Of a stretch of 64,000 nucleotides of DNA, positions 34,983-43,542 are shown piece after piece. Below the pieces are notes generated by a model. The model did not search any database, was not told where the DNA came from, and worked only from the letters and a program-made list of their open reading frames with translations. Source of the DNA: Barnesiella propionica (GTDB taxonomy: Bacteria > Bacteroidota > Bacteroidia > Bacteroidales > Barnesiellaceae). Numbering within the stretch: position 1 is the first letter of the stretch; every line of letters starts with the position of its first letter. Made by a program: the position numbers and the translations under genes. The stretch spans positions 310,001 through 374,000 of the forward strand of contig NZ_JAOQJK010000003.1 of the NCBI RefSeq assembly GCF_025567045.1, in the 5' to 3' direction.

Positions 34983-36767
34983 TTGAAACATTTTCTCAAA
35001 ATCCAGTCATGGAAAAATATTTGTCGATTTATATCTTATATATGGGGAATTGATAAGTATCATTTGCTTGGTAATATTGCTATCAGATTAGCATCAATTT
35101 TTGTTCCTATTATTTCTCTATATGTTGGTAAATTAATAATTGACGAGTTAGTATATTCTAAAGATTTTAATAAAATTATATTATACCTTGGCATAGAAGC
35201 AATAATTGTAATATGCTCAAATATACTATCTCGCATATCTTCTTATCTAAATCAAAAATTAAATTATAATTATGAACTATATACATCAACAAAAATAATT
35301 AAGCAATTTAATATGTTGTCGTTACAGCAAATAGAGAATGCCGAAATAAAAAGTAAACTCTACTTGGCTAAAAATGAATCTCATGATGGGAGTTCATTAA
35401 TCAATGAACTATTGGGAGGGACAGAATGTGCGTGTTCCATAATTTCGTTGTCTATGGCAATTATCGCATATAATCATATTGCTATTTTATTTTTTATAAT
35501 AACAGCGTTTATCATTTTTATTAGTGAAACACATTTCTATTCATATATATATAAACTTCAAAGAAAATGGATTCCGGAAAGAAGAAAAACCGACTACTAT
35601 TATGACTTATTAACAACTGATGAATATTATAAAGAAATTAAATTATTGAGATCCCTTTCATTCTTCTCAAAACTATTCTTCAAAAAGAAAAAGAAATTCC
35701 AAGAAGAAAATTTGCGTATTCAAAAGAAACGATTAATAGTAAATATATTGTTGTATACTATAAATCTCGCTGTCTACTATTATATCTATTTTATATTCAT
35801 AAATAATGTATTAATAGGATTGATTACAATAGGAACATTAACTTATATAAGTGGAATATTATTAACATTAAGGAATAGAATAAATACTTTCTTTAATAGT
35901 GTTGCATGGCTAAATGACCGTGCTTCATATTTAAATGATTTTTTTTCTTTTTTTTCATTACATTCAAGGGAAGAAATAATTACAACGAAGGTGGATTGTT
36001 GTATAACCAATGCTGATGGACTTGTATTTTCACATGTCGGATACAAATATGAAAATCAAAATAATTGGGCTGTATATGACTTGTGTTTTCATATAAAAAA
36101 GGGAGAAAGAGTGCTTATTATGGGGCTAAATGGGTCCGGAAAAACTACCATAATCAAGCTTATTTGTAAATTGTATACTCCGACAGAAGGAAAAATATAC
36201 TTAAATGGAGAAAACATAGAGAACATAGAGAACAATTACTATTTTCAACAAATAGGTGCTATTTTTCAAGACTATATTAAATATGAAATGACTGTTGCAG
36301 AAAATATTAGCTTAGGAGACCTAAACCATTTTAATGATCTTTCAAAGATTGAATTCTGTACAAATATGAGTAGAATCGATAATCTAATAGATTCTTTACC
36401 AAATAAATATCAACAACAACTAGGAAAGCTATTTAAGGATGGCATTCAACTATCTGGAGGTGAATGGCAAAAAATAGCCATTGCGAGATTACTATATGGG
36501 GATCATTCAATTTTATTATTAGATGAACCATCTTCTGCTTTAGATGTATTGTCTGAACGAAATTTATATCAAGAGCTATTAAGTAATCAAACAAAGAATG
36601 GCAAAACAGTCATCATTGTATCGCATAGAATTAGCAATTTACGAGATATTAATCATGTAATATTTCTAAAGAAGGGAATAATTATTAAAAATGAAATATT
36701 GGAAGAGCCTATAAAGAATGATAACTTCCATGATGACATATTTAATGCTTATAGTGAAGAACATTGA
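34983..36767 (+). CDS. ABC transporter, fused permease and ATPase
   Basis: The 594-residue product has about six membrane helices in its first 310 residues and an ATPase domain with Walker A GLNGSGKTT (381-389), signature LSGGEWQKIAIARL and Walker B ILLLDEPSSALD. The start must be the TTG at 34983, because a stop lies two codons upstream and no ATG follows until residue 111. There is no C39 peptidase domain, so it exports but does not cleave the peptide. It begins 3 bp after the maturase stop. I infer export of the modified peptide, with the leader removed by a protease encoded elsewhere. Confidence 0.9.
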   Translation: MKHFLKIQSWKNICRFISYIWGIDKYHLLGNIAIRLASIFVPIISLYVGKLIIDELVYSKDFNKIILYLGIEAIIVICSNILSRISSYLNQKLNYNYELYTSTKIIKQFNMLSLQQIENAEIKSKLYLAKNESHDGSSLINELLGGTECACSIISLSMAIIAYNHIAILFFIITAFIIFISETHFYSYIYKLQRKWIPERRKTDYYYDLLTTDEYYKEIKLLRSLSFFSKLFFKKKKKFQEENLRIQKKRLIVNILLYTINLAVYYYIYFIFINNVLIGLITIGTLTYISGILLTLRNRINTFFNSVAWLNDRASYLNDFFSFFSLHSREEIITTKVDCCITNADGLVFSHVGYKYENQNNWAVYDLCFHIKKGERVLIMGLNGSGKTTIIKLICKLYTPTEGKIYLNGENIENIENNYYFQQIGAIFQDYIKYEMTVAENISLGDLNHFNDLSKIEFCTNMSRIDNLIDSLPNKYQQQLGKLFKDGIQLSGGEWQKIAIARLLYGDHSILLLDEPSSALDVLSERNLYQELLSNQTKNGKTVIIVSHRISNLRDINHVIFLKKGIIIKNEILEEPIKNDNFHDDIFNAYSEEH

Positions 36768-37054
36768 TACTCTACATTAATTATATATATACTAACATAT
36801 GATTCCCTCTCCAAGATATTGATTGTCAGTTTTAAAGCTGGTATTGTAGTTGTCGGATAACTTATGTTAACTATAGTTATGAAGATTCAATTATTGCAAC
36901 AGTTGTAACAGTAATTGAATCTTCGTTGAAGTGCCTTGATGCTGTTACATCCTTTATACTCCAAAATCTATTTCTATACCTAAAAAGGTATAAAAGATTT
37001 TCATTACTATCTCAAGTATATGAACTTTTATCTTTTTACTACCTCATTTTCTTC
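36768..37054. other. Gene-less stretch after the exporter, with a 13-bp inverted repeat
   Basis: No coding frame is visible. GAAGATTCAATTA (36881-36893) is matched in reverse complement at 36912-36924 across an 18-base loop; it may be the operon terminator although no strong T-run follows. A smaller hairpin TATACC/GGTATA lies at 36975-36992, downstream of the broken integrase gene on the minus strand. Confidence 0.5.
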
Positions 37055-38276
37055 TTACATTGCCATTGAAATACCATTAAACGATTGATTAAGCTGATTG
37101 CCGAATACCGTCAAATCCTTGTCAATCTTTTCGGTGGTTACTTTAGCATACTTCTGCGTGGTAACAATATTCGTATGACCTAAAATCTTGCTCACACTCT
37201 CAATCGGCATACCCTTACTTTGTGCAAGGGTAGCGAATGAATGACGACTTGAATGGAATGATATGTCTTTCGTAATTCCGCACTCTTTTATCATAGTTTT
37301 CAATGGCTTACAGATATTCCAATAGTTGAGATTGGGGAATATGAACTTATCCTCCTGGAATGGCTCATAACGCTTTATAATCTGCATAGGAATATCCAAC
37401 AGCTTCACTTGAAACGGCACTTTCGTCTTATGTCGTTTCGACAATATCCATTTCTCGCCGTTCACATCCACAATGTCATCGGTAGTCAGTTCCTTAATAT
37501 CCACAAACGACAAGGCAGTAAAACTTGCGAAAACAAACAAATCACGGATATAAGCCAACTTGCTATTCGCAAACTCATGTGTCATTACAGTCTTGATTTC
37601 ATCTTCCGTAAGGTATATACGGTCTTTTATATTCTGATTGACCCTATATTGTGCAAATGGGTTTCTCGGCGTTTGAACATTGTAATGAGCCTTTGAAACA
37701 ATCGTTTTCAGCCACATACAGTTAGCCCATATACTGCCATTATGAAACCCTGCATCCGTTGATAGATAGATTTCATACTCCTTGATAAAATCGGGAGTAA
37801 GTTCGAGCATAGATATATCATTTCGCTTGTGATTCTTCTTGAAGAAGGATGCCAAATGATTTCTTGCCCTTACTCTGACCTGATAGGAACTCAAAGCACG
37901 GTCAATACCGATACGCTTCTTGAAACTTTCGTTATCCTTATCAAATGCACCGAGCAGGGTTTCATACTCCGTTCCGATGCCCTGATAGGCGTTGCGACCA
38001 TATCAGCCGTAACATACGCCTCCTGTCCGACAGGCGCTGATAGTGCTTGATGATTTGAGCCTTGATATCATCCAATGAGAGGTTAATGTCACGAGCCTCT
38101 TTACTCTTGCCTTTGGCTAGATTGCCCTTTGCATCCCAAAGTTCTTTTAGGATAGAACATTTGCAACTGAATTGGGCTACAGAACCGTTGATTGTCACTC
38201 TTCCCATAATGGGGACAACGCCATTTTTCTCCTTGCTTCCGTTCACGTAGAACAGCACCTTAAATGTACTTCGCAT
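37055..38276 (-). pseudogene. Second tyrosine integrase, broken by two frameshifts
   Basis: The gene starts at 38276 (MRSTFKVLFYVNGSKEKNGV), with an arm-binding domain, and reads to about residue 86 (HYQRLSD). There one base seems missing near 38021, and a second near 37996. After both, the reading frame resumes as YQGIGTEYETLLGAFDKDNE, then SFKKRIGIDRALSSYQVRVR, and continues through the core-binding and catalytic domains (HSSRHSFATLAQSKGMPIES, then GHTNIVTTQKYAKV with the Tyr nucleophile) to a stop at 37055. The intact protein would have been about 405 residues. The catalytic half has no good start of its own, so the gene is probably dead. It marks the right side of the island. Confidence 0.85.
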
Positions 38277-38619
38277 AATCTAATTATTTTTGGTTACAAA
38301 ATTAGTTATCTACGAGTTACACACCGCTACGCAAAATAATGCAGAAAATAGAAACATTCTCTAACGACCAAGAAATTCACCCAATCATCGGGTAATAATT
38401 TGGCAACCGTTCCGCTTCATAACCTTGCGTTTCCTTGCATTTTTGACAAGGTGAGTTTGTCTGCGGTTTTCTTCATAAGTCATTGAACAGCAGTGTCGCC
38501 ATCATCATTTCTCCGTTTTCGTGAGATTTTTCCAGAGATAAATAGTATCTTTGCACTCCTAAATAAAAAAAGGATACTTTATTTAATGCTCATTTATCTC
38601 TATACAATTCATCCTCACC
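38277..38619. mobile_element. Right end region of the mobile island and promoter of the EamA gene
   Basis: No gene is visible. The left part (to about 38,500) has the wording of a conjugative-transposon end beside an integrase gene. GTATCTTTGC at 38545-38554 fits the GTAnnTTTGC core used by CTnDOT-type integrases and also contains the TAnnTTTG promoter element (38546-38553) of the EamA gene. It may therefore be the right junction. I could not find a matching copy at the left end. Confidence 0.45.
38546..38553 (+). promoter_or_regulatory. Probable promoter of the EamA transporter gene
   Basis: TATCTTTG fits TAnnTTTG, 66 bp before the start at 38620. No -33 TTTG at standard spacing. Confidence 0.5.
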
Positions 38620-39522
38620 ATGTGGCTATCGCTTGCTTTTTTATCGGCATTATTGCTGGGTATCTACGAGATATTTAAAAAAACCGCACTGAACAATAAC
38701 GCCGTAATCCCGGTATTGTTTCTCAACACTGTATTTTGCAGCCTTTTATTTCTTCCGGCCATCATATTATCTTACGGATTCCCTGAATATATAAAACATA
38801 CTATGTTTTATGTGCCGCATGTACCTTTAAGTACGCATTTCTATATTATCCTCAAATCGGCCATAGTCCTTTCCTCCTGGATATTCGCCTATTTTGCCAC
38901 CAAAAATCTCCCTCTGACGATTGCCGGAACCATACGGGCATCTCAACCAATACTCACCTTATTGGGTGCATTACTCATATTCGGAGAACGCCTTAACCTA
39001 TATCAATGGATAGGAGTAACTCTCGCCATTATATCTTTCTTTCTTCTTTCTTCTGCCGGTAAAAAAGAAGGAATACATTTCAAACACAACAAATGGATAT
39101 TCTTTATTGTACTGGCCACTTTGTTCGGTGCGGCGAGCGGACTATATGATAAATACCTGATGACGCATATCGACCGCATGACCGTACAAGTATGGTACAC
39201 TTGGTACCAAATACCTATCATGGGTGCTATCCTGCTGTTTATCTGGTATCCGAAACGGAAAAACAGCACTCCCTTTCGATGGAAATACAGTATTTTCTTT
39301 ATTTCTTTTTTTCTGGTCATTGCAGATTTCATATATTTTTACGCCCTCAGTTTCCCCGATTCCATGATCTCGATCGTATCTATGGTGCGGCGGAGTAATG
39401 TAATTATCAGTTTTATCGGTGGAGCTATCATTTTCAGGGAAAAGAATATTCGTAATAAAGCGATAGATTTACTGCTCGTGCTTTTGGGAATGTTCTTCCT
39501 GTATTTAGGAACCCGAACATAG
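38620..39522 (+). CDS. EamA/DMT family transporter
   Basis: The 300-residue product has ten predicted membrane helices in two similar halves (starting MWLSLAFLSALLLGIYEIFK and, for the second half, WIFFIVLATLFGAASGLYDK), the two-repeat form of drug/metabolite transporters. The first half carries the typical TIAGTIRASQPILTLLGALL and FGERLNLYQWIGVTLAI segments. Substrate cannot be told from sequence. An earlier in-frame start exists, but the conserved first helix begins at the chosen ATG. It stands just outside the mobile island and has its own promoter. Confidence 0.88.
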   Translation: MWLSLAFLSALLLGIYEIFKKTALNNNAVIPVLFLNTVFCSLLFLPAIILSYGFPEYIKHTMFYVPHVPLSTHFYIILKSAIVLSSWIFAYFATKNLPLTIAGTIRASQPILTLLGALLIFGERLNLYQWIGVTLAIISFFLLSSAGKKEGIHFKHNKWIFFIVLATLFGAASGLYDKYLMTHIDRMTVQVWYTWYQIPIMGAILLFIWYPKRKNSTPFRWKYSIFFISFFLVIADFIYFYALSFPDSMISIVSMVRRSNVIISFIGGAIIFREKNIRNKAIDLLLVLLGMFFLYLGTRT

Positions 39523-39541
39523 TATAAAATATCCTACAACA

Positions 39542-39572
39542 CTTGTGTACGGTCCAATAATATGTATATTTG
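39542..39572 (+). promoter_or_regulatory. Probable promoter of the DUF3256 gene
   Basis: CTTG at 39542-39545, a 19-base spacer and TATATTTG at 39565-39572 give a near-consensus promoter 24 bp before the start. Confidence 0.6.
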
Positions 39573-39596
39573 TAAAAACATACAACGTATATAAAA

Positions 39597-40250
39597 ATGA
39601 TGAAACGACATATATTGATATTTATAACAGTCCTGTTAGCCTGCCCGGTTATGCCGGCAGCGATGGAAAAAGCGGCAACACTATTTGCTATTATGCCGGA
39701 CGAACTGTTAATGTCGGTTGAAGTAAACCGCCGTAAGGACATGATAGACCTGTTCCATTCGGGACAAAAGGCACAAGTAGAAAATAAGCTGAAAGGCAAA
39801 GCGACACTAACCGCCCTGACAGAAAACTTTCTATCTGTCGATCTGTCCGATAACAGCAGCATGCAGATAAAATTATTTCAGGCAGCAGATTCAACCAATA
39901 TCATCGCTGTCATCAACACGGTTTGCGGACCGGCCTGCGACAGCCGCATCGATTTTTACGACCAGAACTGGAAAGCTTTAGAACAAAGATATTTCATTGA
40001 ATTGCCCGACATTAACGATTTTATTACGTTACCGGAAAAATCTTCCGATGAACAAAAATACGATGCCGAAGTTATCGACATGATATTGATGCAATATTCA
40101 TTCGACCCGGAAAACGATACTCTCAGTATTTCTTTCCATCCTAATGAATATATGCTGGATGATATGTATAAGAAAGTGGAACCCTATCTGAACGATCAGC
40201 CTGTACAATTCAGCTGGGACGGCAAGAAATTTATCCGCTTCAAGCCATGA
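39597..40250 (+). CDS. DUF3256 family secreted protein
   Basis: The 217-residue product has a signal peptide ending VMPAA and a mature domain (FAIMPDELLMSVEVNRRKDM, IDLFHSG, then TENFLSVDLSDNSSMQI and CGPACDSRIDFYDQNW) that I recognise as the DUF3256 family, confined to Bacteroidetes and of unknown function. Its place beside asnS may be conserved but the two converge, so there is no operon. A strong shared terminator follows. Confidence 0.8.
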   Translation: MMKRHILIFITVLLACPVMPAAMEKAATLFAIMPDELLMSVEVNRRKDMIDLFHSGQKAQVENKLKGKATLTALTENFLSVDLSDNSSMQIKLFQAADSTNIIAVINTVCGPACDSRIDFYDQNWKALEQRYFIELPDINDFITLPEKSSDEQKYDAEVIDMILMQYSFDPENDTLSISFHPNEYMLDDMYKKVEPYLNDQPVQFSWDGKKFIRFKP

Positions 40251-40270
40251 TAATCTATAATTCCTGAATA

Positions 40271-40309
40271 AAAAGACCGGGCTGCAAAAGTAATGCAGCC
40301 CGGTCTTTT
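40271..40309. terminator. Strong bidirectional terminator between the DUF3256 gene and asnS
   Basis: AAAAGACCGGGCTGC pairs with GCAGCCCGGTCTTTT over 15 bp around a 9-base loop, ending in T-runs on both strands between convergent genes. Confidence 0.9.
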
Positions 40310-40329
40310 TATATCTGATAAGCCGGTTA

Positions 40330-41727
40330 TCAGAACTCGGCATTTTTGGGTGTACGCGGGAAAGGTATCACATCGCGGATATTCGTCATACCAGTTACAA
40401 AAAGAACCAGACGTTCGAAGCCCAATCCGAAACCGGAATGAGGAGCTGAACCAAAACGACGTGTATCCAAATACCACCACATATCTTTCATAGGTATATG
40501 AAGCTCTTCAATGCGTTCCATCAGCTTATCATAATTTTCCTCACGCTGGGAACCGCCTATAATTTCTCCGATCTTCGGAAAAAGTACGTCCATGGCCCTT
40601 ACAGTCTTACCGTCTTCGTTAAGTTTCATATAGAAAGCTTTAATTTCTTTCGGGTAATCGGTAAGGATAACCGGTTTTTTGAAATGTTCCTCTACCAGAT
40701 AACGTTCATGTTCCGACTGCAAATCAGCACCCCAGTAAACCGGATATTCGAATTTATGGCCGGATTCCTCAAGTATCTTCACACCCTCGGTATAAGGCAA
40801 CCGCACAAAGTCGTTTTCAACAATGAATTTAAGACGGTCTATCAGGTCTTTATCATACATTTCGCAAAGGAATTCCAAATCATCCTTACAATGATCCAAA
40901 GCGTATTGTATAAGGTATTTGAGAAAATCCTCCGCCAAATCCATATTTTCTTTTATTTCATTAAAAGCCACTTCAGGTTCGACCATCCAAAATTCAGCCA
41001 AATGACGGGGAGTGTTGGAATTTTCCGCACGGAAAGTAGGCCCGAACGTGTAAATAGCTCCCAGAGCCATAGCCCCCAGTTCGCCTTCGAGCTGGCCCGA
41101 TACGGTGAGACTGGCCTGTTTTCCGAAGAAATCTTGTGTATAATCTATAGCACCTTCCTCGGTACGCGGTAATTTGTTCATATCCAGAGTAGTTACCTGA
41201 AACATTGCTCCGGCTCCTTCACAATCCGAAGCTGTAATCAGTGGCGTATTCAGATAAAAATATCCCCTGTCATTGAAATATTTATGAATAGCATACGCCA
41301 TATTGTGGCGTATACGTAATACGGCTCCGAACGTATTGGTACGCGGGCGCAAATGAGCGATCTCACGGAGAAACTCCAGCGTATGACCTTTTTTCTGCAA
41401 AGGATATACGGTAGGATCGGCTCCCCCATATATTTCGATAGCATCGGCCTGTATTTCAGCTTGCTGACCTTTTCCCTGAGATTCAACCAATGTTCCGGTC
41501 ACGCTTAAGCATGCACCTGTGGTAACAGGTCTCAGAAAATCCTCATCGAATTTCTCAAGATCCACAACTATCTGTATGTTCTTAATGGTAGAACCGTCGT
41601 TCAATGCTATGAAATTGACGTGTTTATTTCCCCTGCGGGTACGCACCCAACCTTTCACATTAATCTTTTTCCCATAAAGAGCGGCGTCAAACGCATCTAC
41701 GACTTTAGTTCTGCTTATTGTTTCCAT
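40330..41727 (-). CDS. asnS: Asparaginyl-tRNA synthetase
   Basis: The 465-residue product charges tRNA-Asn. The N-terminal OB fold ([20 protein letters not shown]) binds the anticodon. The class II catalytic core shows motif 2 ([20 protein letters not shown]) and motif 3 near the end ([13 protein letters not shown]). The residues around the active site fit AsnRS rather than AspRS, and length is as in E. coli (466). It is a single gene. Confidence 0.96.
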   Translation of the reverse strand: METISRTKVVDAFDAALYGKKINVKGWVRTRRGNKHVNFIALNDGSTIKNIQIVVDLEKFDEDFLRPVTTGACLSVTGTLVESQGKGQQAEIQADAIEIYGGADPTVYPLQKKGHTLEFLREIAHLRPRTNTFGAVLRIRHNMAYAIHKYFNDRGYFYLNTPLITASDCEGAGAMFQVTTLDMNKLPRTEEGAIDYTQDFFGKQASLTVSGQLEGELGAMALGAIYTFGPTFRAENSNTPRHLAEFWMVEPEVAFNEIKENMDLAEDFLKYLIQYALDHCKDDLEFLCEMYDKDLIDRLKFIVENDFVRLPYTEGVKILEESGHKFEYPVYWGADLQSEHERYLVEEHFKKPVILTDYPKEIKAFYMKLNEDGKTVRAMDVLFPKIGEIIGGSQREENYDKLMERIEELHIPMKDMWWYLDTRRFGSAPHSGFGLGFERLVLFVTGMTNIRDVIPFPRTPKNAEF

Positions 41728-41808
41728 TGTTATATAATTTACTTATCACTTTATAACAGCAATCTCTGCCGTAGAACCGGCAGAGACCGCGTGATGAATA
41801 TTTCTCAA

Positions 41809-43170
41809 TTATTCGAAAGCCCCCATATGCAACATGTTCACCTCTTGTTGCGTGAGGTAGCGCCAGCGGCCCCGTTGCAGATTTTTCTTGGTAAGACCGG
41901 CAAAATACACACGATCCAGTTTTACGACATGATAACCCATCGCCTCAAAAATACGGCGGACGATACGGTTACGCCCGGAATGGATCTCTATACCTATCTG
42001 ATTTTTGTCGGTGTCGGTAGCATAACTTACCGCATCAGCATGTATAGGTCCGTCTTCCAACTCTATACCGTCGGCAATACGCTGCATATCTTCTTCGCTT
42101 ACATCCTTATCGGTCCATACATGATATATCTTTTTCTTCACAAACTTAGGATGGGTAAGCTTGGAAGCCAAGTCTCCGTCATTAGTAAGCAACAATACTC
42201 CGGTCGTATTCCTGTCAAGGCGTCCCACAGGGTATATACGCTCTGTACAGGCATTCCGTACGATATCCATAACCGTAAGACGCCCCTGAGGATCGTCCGA
42301 GGTAGTCACACAGTCTTTCGGCTTATTCAATAAAACATATATTTTACTTTCCAGCGTCACTACTTTATCCTGATAAGTTACCATATCATTCCGGGTAATC
42401 TTGGTTCCTAATTCCGTAACGACCTCGCCGTTCACCTTCACTAATCCCTGCTGTATATATTCGTCCGCTTCACGACGTGAACATATGCCTGCATTGGCCA
42501 TATATTTATTCAAACGGATCGGAGCATTCATATCCACTTCCGGTTGTTCATATTCTATGCGGCGGGGACGCGGAGTAAAACGGGTTTGTTCATTGTTCCT
42601 GTTAAATCCGCCCCGGTTATTATTATAACCATTACGGTTATTAAATCCTCCGCGGTTGTTATTATACCCGCCCCGGTTATTTCCGGACGGCCGGTTATTG
42701 TAAGGACGGGAACCGCCATTATTATTTCCATAAGAAGATCGGTTGGCAGTATTATAAGGACGGGGGGCATAAGGACGCTCTCCTCCTTCCGTATTACCGT
42801 ACGGCCGGTCGTTATTATAACGTGGTTTATTATAATTCCCCCGGTTGTTGCTATAATCGTTACGGTTATTATTACCATAACTATTATTATTCCGGTTATT
42901 GTTATAAGGACGGTTGGTGGTATTATAATTGCGTTCCCCAACTTCGTTATTATTGTTGTTATAACTGTTATAGTTATTCTGGTTATAGCGGGGCTTGTTA
43001 TAAGAAGGACGTTCGCTATTGTAGTTCACATCTGGTTTCCCATCCATATCTGCTGCATTGTCGTCTCTCCTGTTATACTCTATTTTTTCGTATCTTCCGG
43101 TATTACCTTCACGGCTGACACCCTTGTTCTCTCCAATACGGGGTCGTCTTACTTTTTTTTCGCTTTCCAT
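41809..43170 (-). CDS. rluB: RluB-type pseudouridine synthase with long Asn/Arg/Gly/Tyr-rich N-terminus
   Basis: The 453-residue product has a low-complexity, basic region from about 45 to 205 made of Asn, Arg, Gly and Tyr (for example GGYNNNRGGFNNRNGYNNNR). Then comes an S4 RNA-binding domain (IRLNKYMANAGICSRREADE, from 219) and the pseudouridine synthase core with the catalytic Asp in GRLDRNTTGVLLLTNDGDL. The core is the RluB/RsuA branch, which modifies 23S or 16S rRNA. Typical enzymes have about 240-290 residues, so the N-terminal tail nearly doubles the protein. The tail is RGG-like and could bind RNA; that is an inference. Start choice is supported by the absence of an earlier ATG nearby. 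Confidence 0.9.
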   Translation of the reverse strand: MESEKKVRRPRIGENKGVSREGNTGRYEKIEYNRRDDNAADMDGKPDVNYNSERPSYNKPRYNQNNYNSYNNNNNEVGERNYNTTNRPYNNNRNNNSYGNNNRNDYSNNRGNYNKPRYNNDRPYGNTEGGERPYAPRPYNTANRSSYGNNNGGSRPYNNRPSGNNRGGYNNNRGGFNNRNGYNNNRGGFNRNNEQTRFTPRPRRIEYEQPEVDMNAPIRLNKYMANAGICSRREADEYIQQGLVKVNGEVVTELGTKITRNDMVTYQDKVVTLESKIYVLLNKPKDCVTTSDDPQGRLTVMDIVRNACTERIYPVGRLDRNTTGVLLLTNDGDLASKLTHPKFVKKKIYHVWTDKDVSEEDMQRIADGIELEDGPIHADAVSYATDTDKNQIGIEIHSGRNRIVRRIFEAMGYHVVKLDRVYFAGLTKKNLQRGRWRYLTQQEVNMLHMGAFE

Positions 43171-43542
43171 AGGGAAAAAATTTTAATTGTAATTTACTAT
43201 TTTATATAGCCTCTCGGCTACACCTTAAAAAAATTAATACTCTAAGTATTCGATAATTATCTCGTTGCAAAGATGCTAATATTTTTTTGAATTCCGGCAA
43301 AAAAGAATAAAAAATATGCCATCCTGACAATAAATAAACGGAGATAATACCCATTTGTTTAATGCATACCGCCTTTTTTCCCGACTTTTTCATTCAGCAA
43401 AAGCTATTAGTTTAATTCCCAGCAATATCGGATCGCTCATAAAATATCCGGCACCCGTCGATAACCGTCTTTCCATTTTCAGGAATAAAGAAAAAACGGG
43501 CCCGAATTTACATCCAGACCCGTTCTTTAATATTTGCATCTT
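43171..43542. other. Intergenic region between rluB and purB
   Basis: No gene is visible in these 372 bp. It contains the purB terminator at 43489-43524. A degenerate promoter (CATCTTTG, minus strand, about 43,267-43,274), one or two bases off consensus, may serve rluB. Nothing else stands out. Confidence 0.5.
43489..43524 (-). terminator. Terminator after purB
   Basis: On the minus strand AACGGG and CCCGTT pair across an 18-base loop, followed by a run of T residues, 19 bp past the purB stop. Confidence 0.7.

Noticed and set aside
40498..41172. 224-codon plus-strand frame opposite asnS
   Set aside because: It is fully antisense to asnS and has no recognisable family.
42544..43209. Ile/Val-rich plus-strand frames opposite the rluB low-complexity region
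   Set aside because: They mirror Asn/Tyr/Arg codons on the other strand; the monotonous composition has no independent support.
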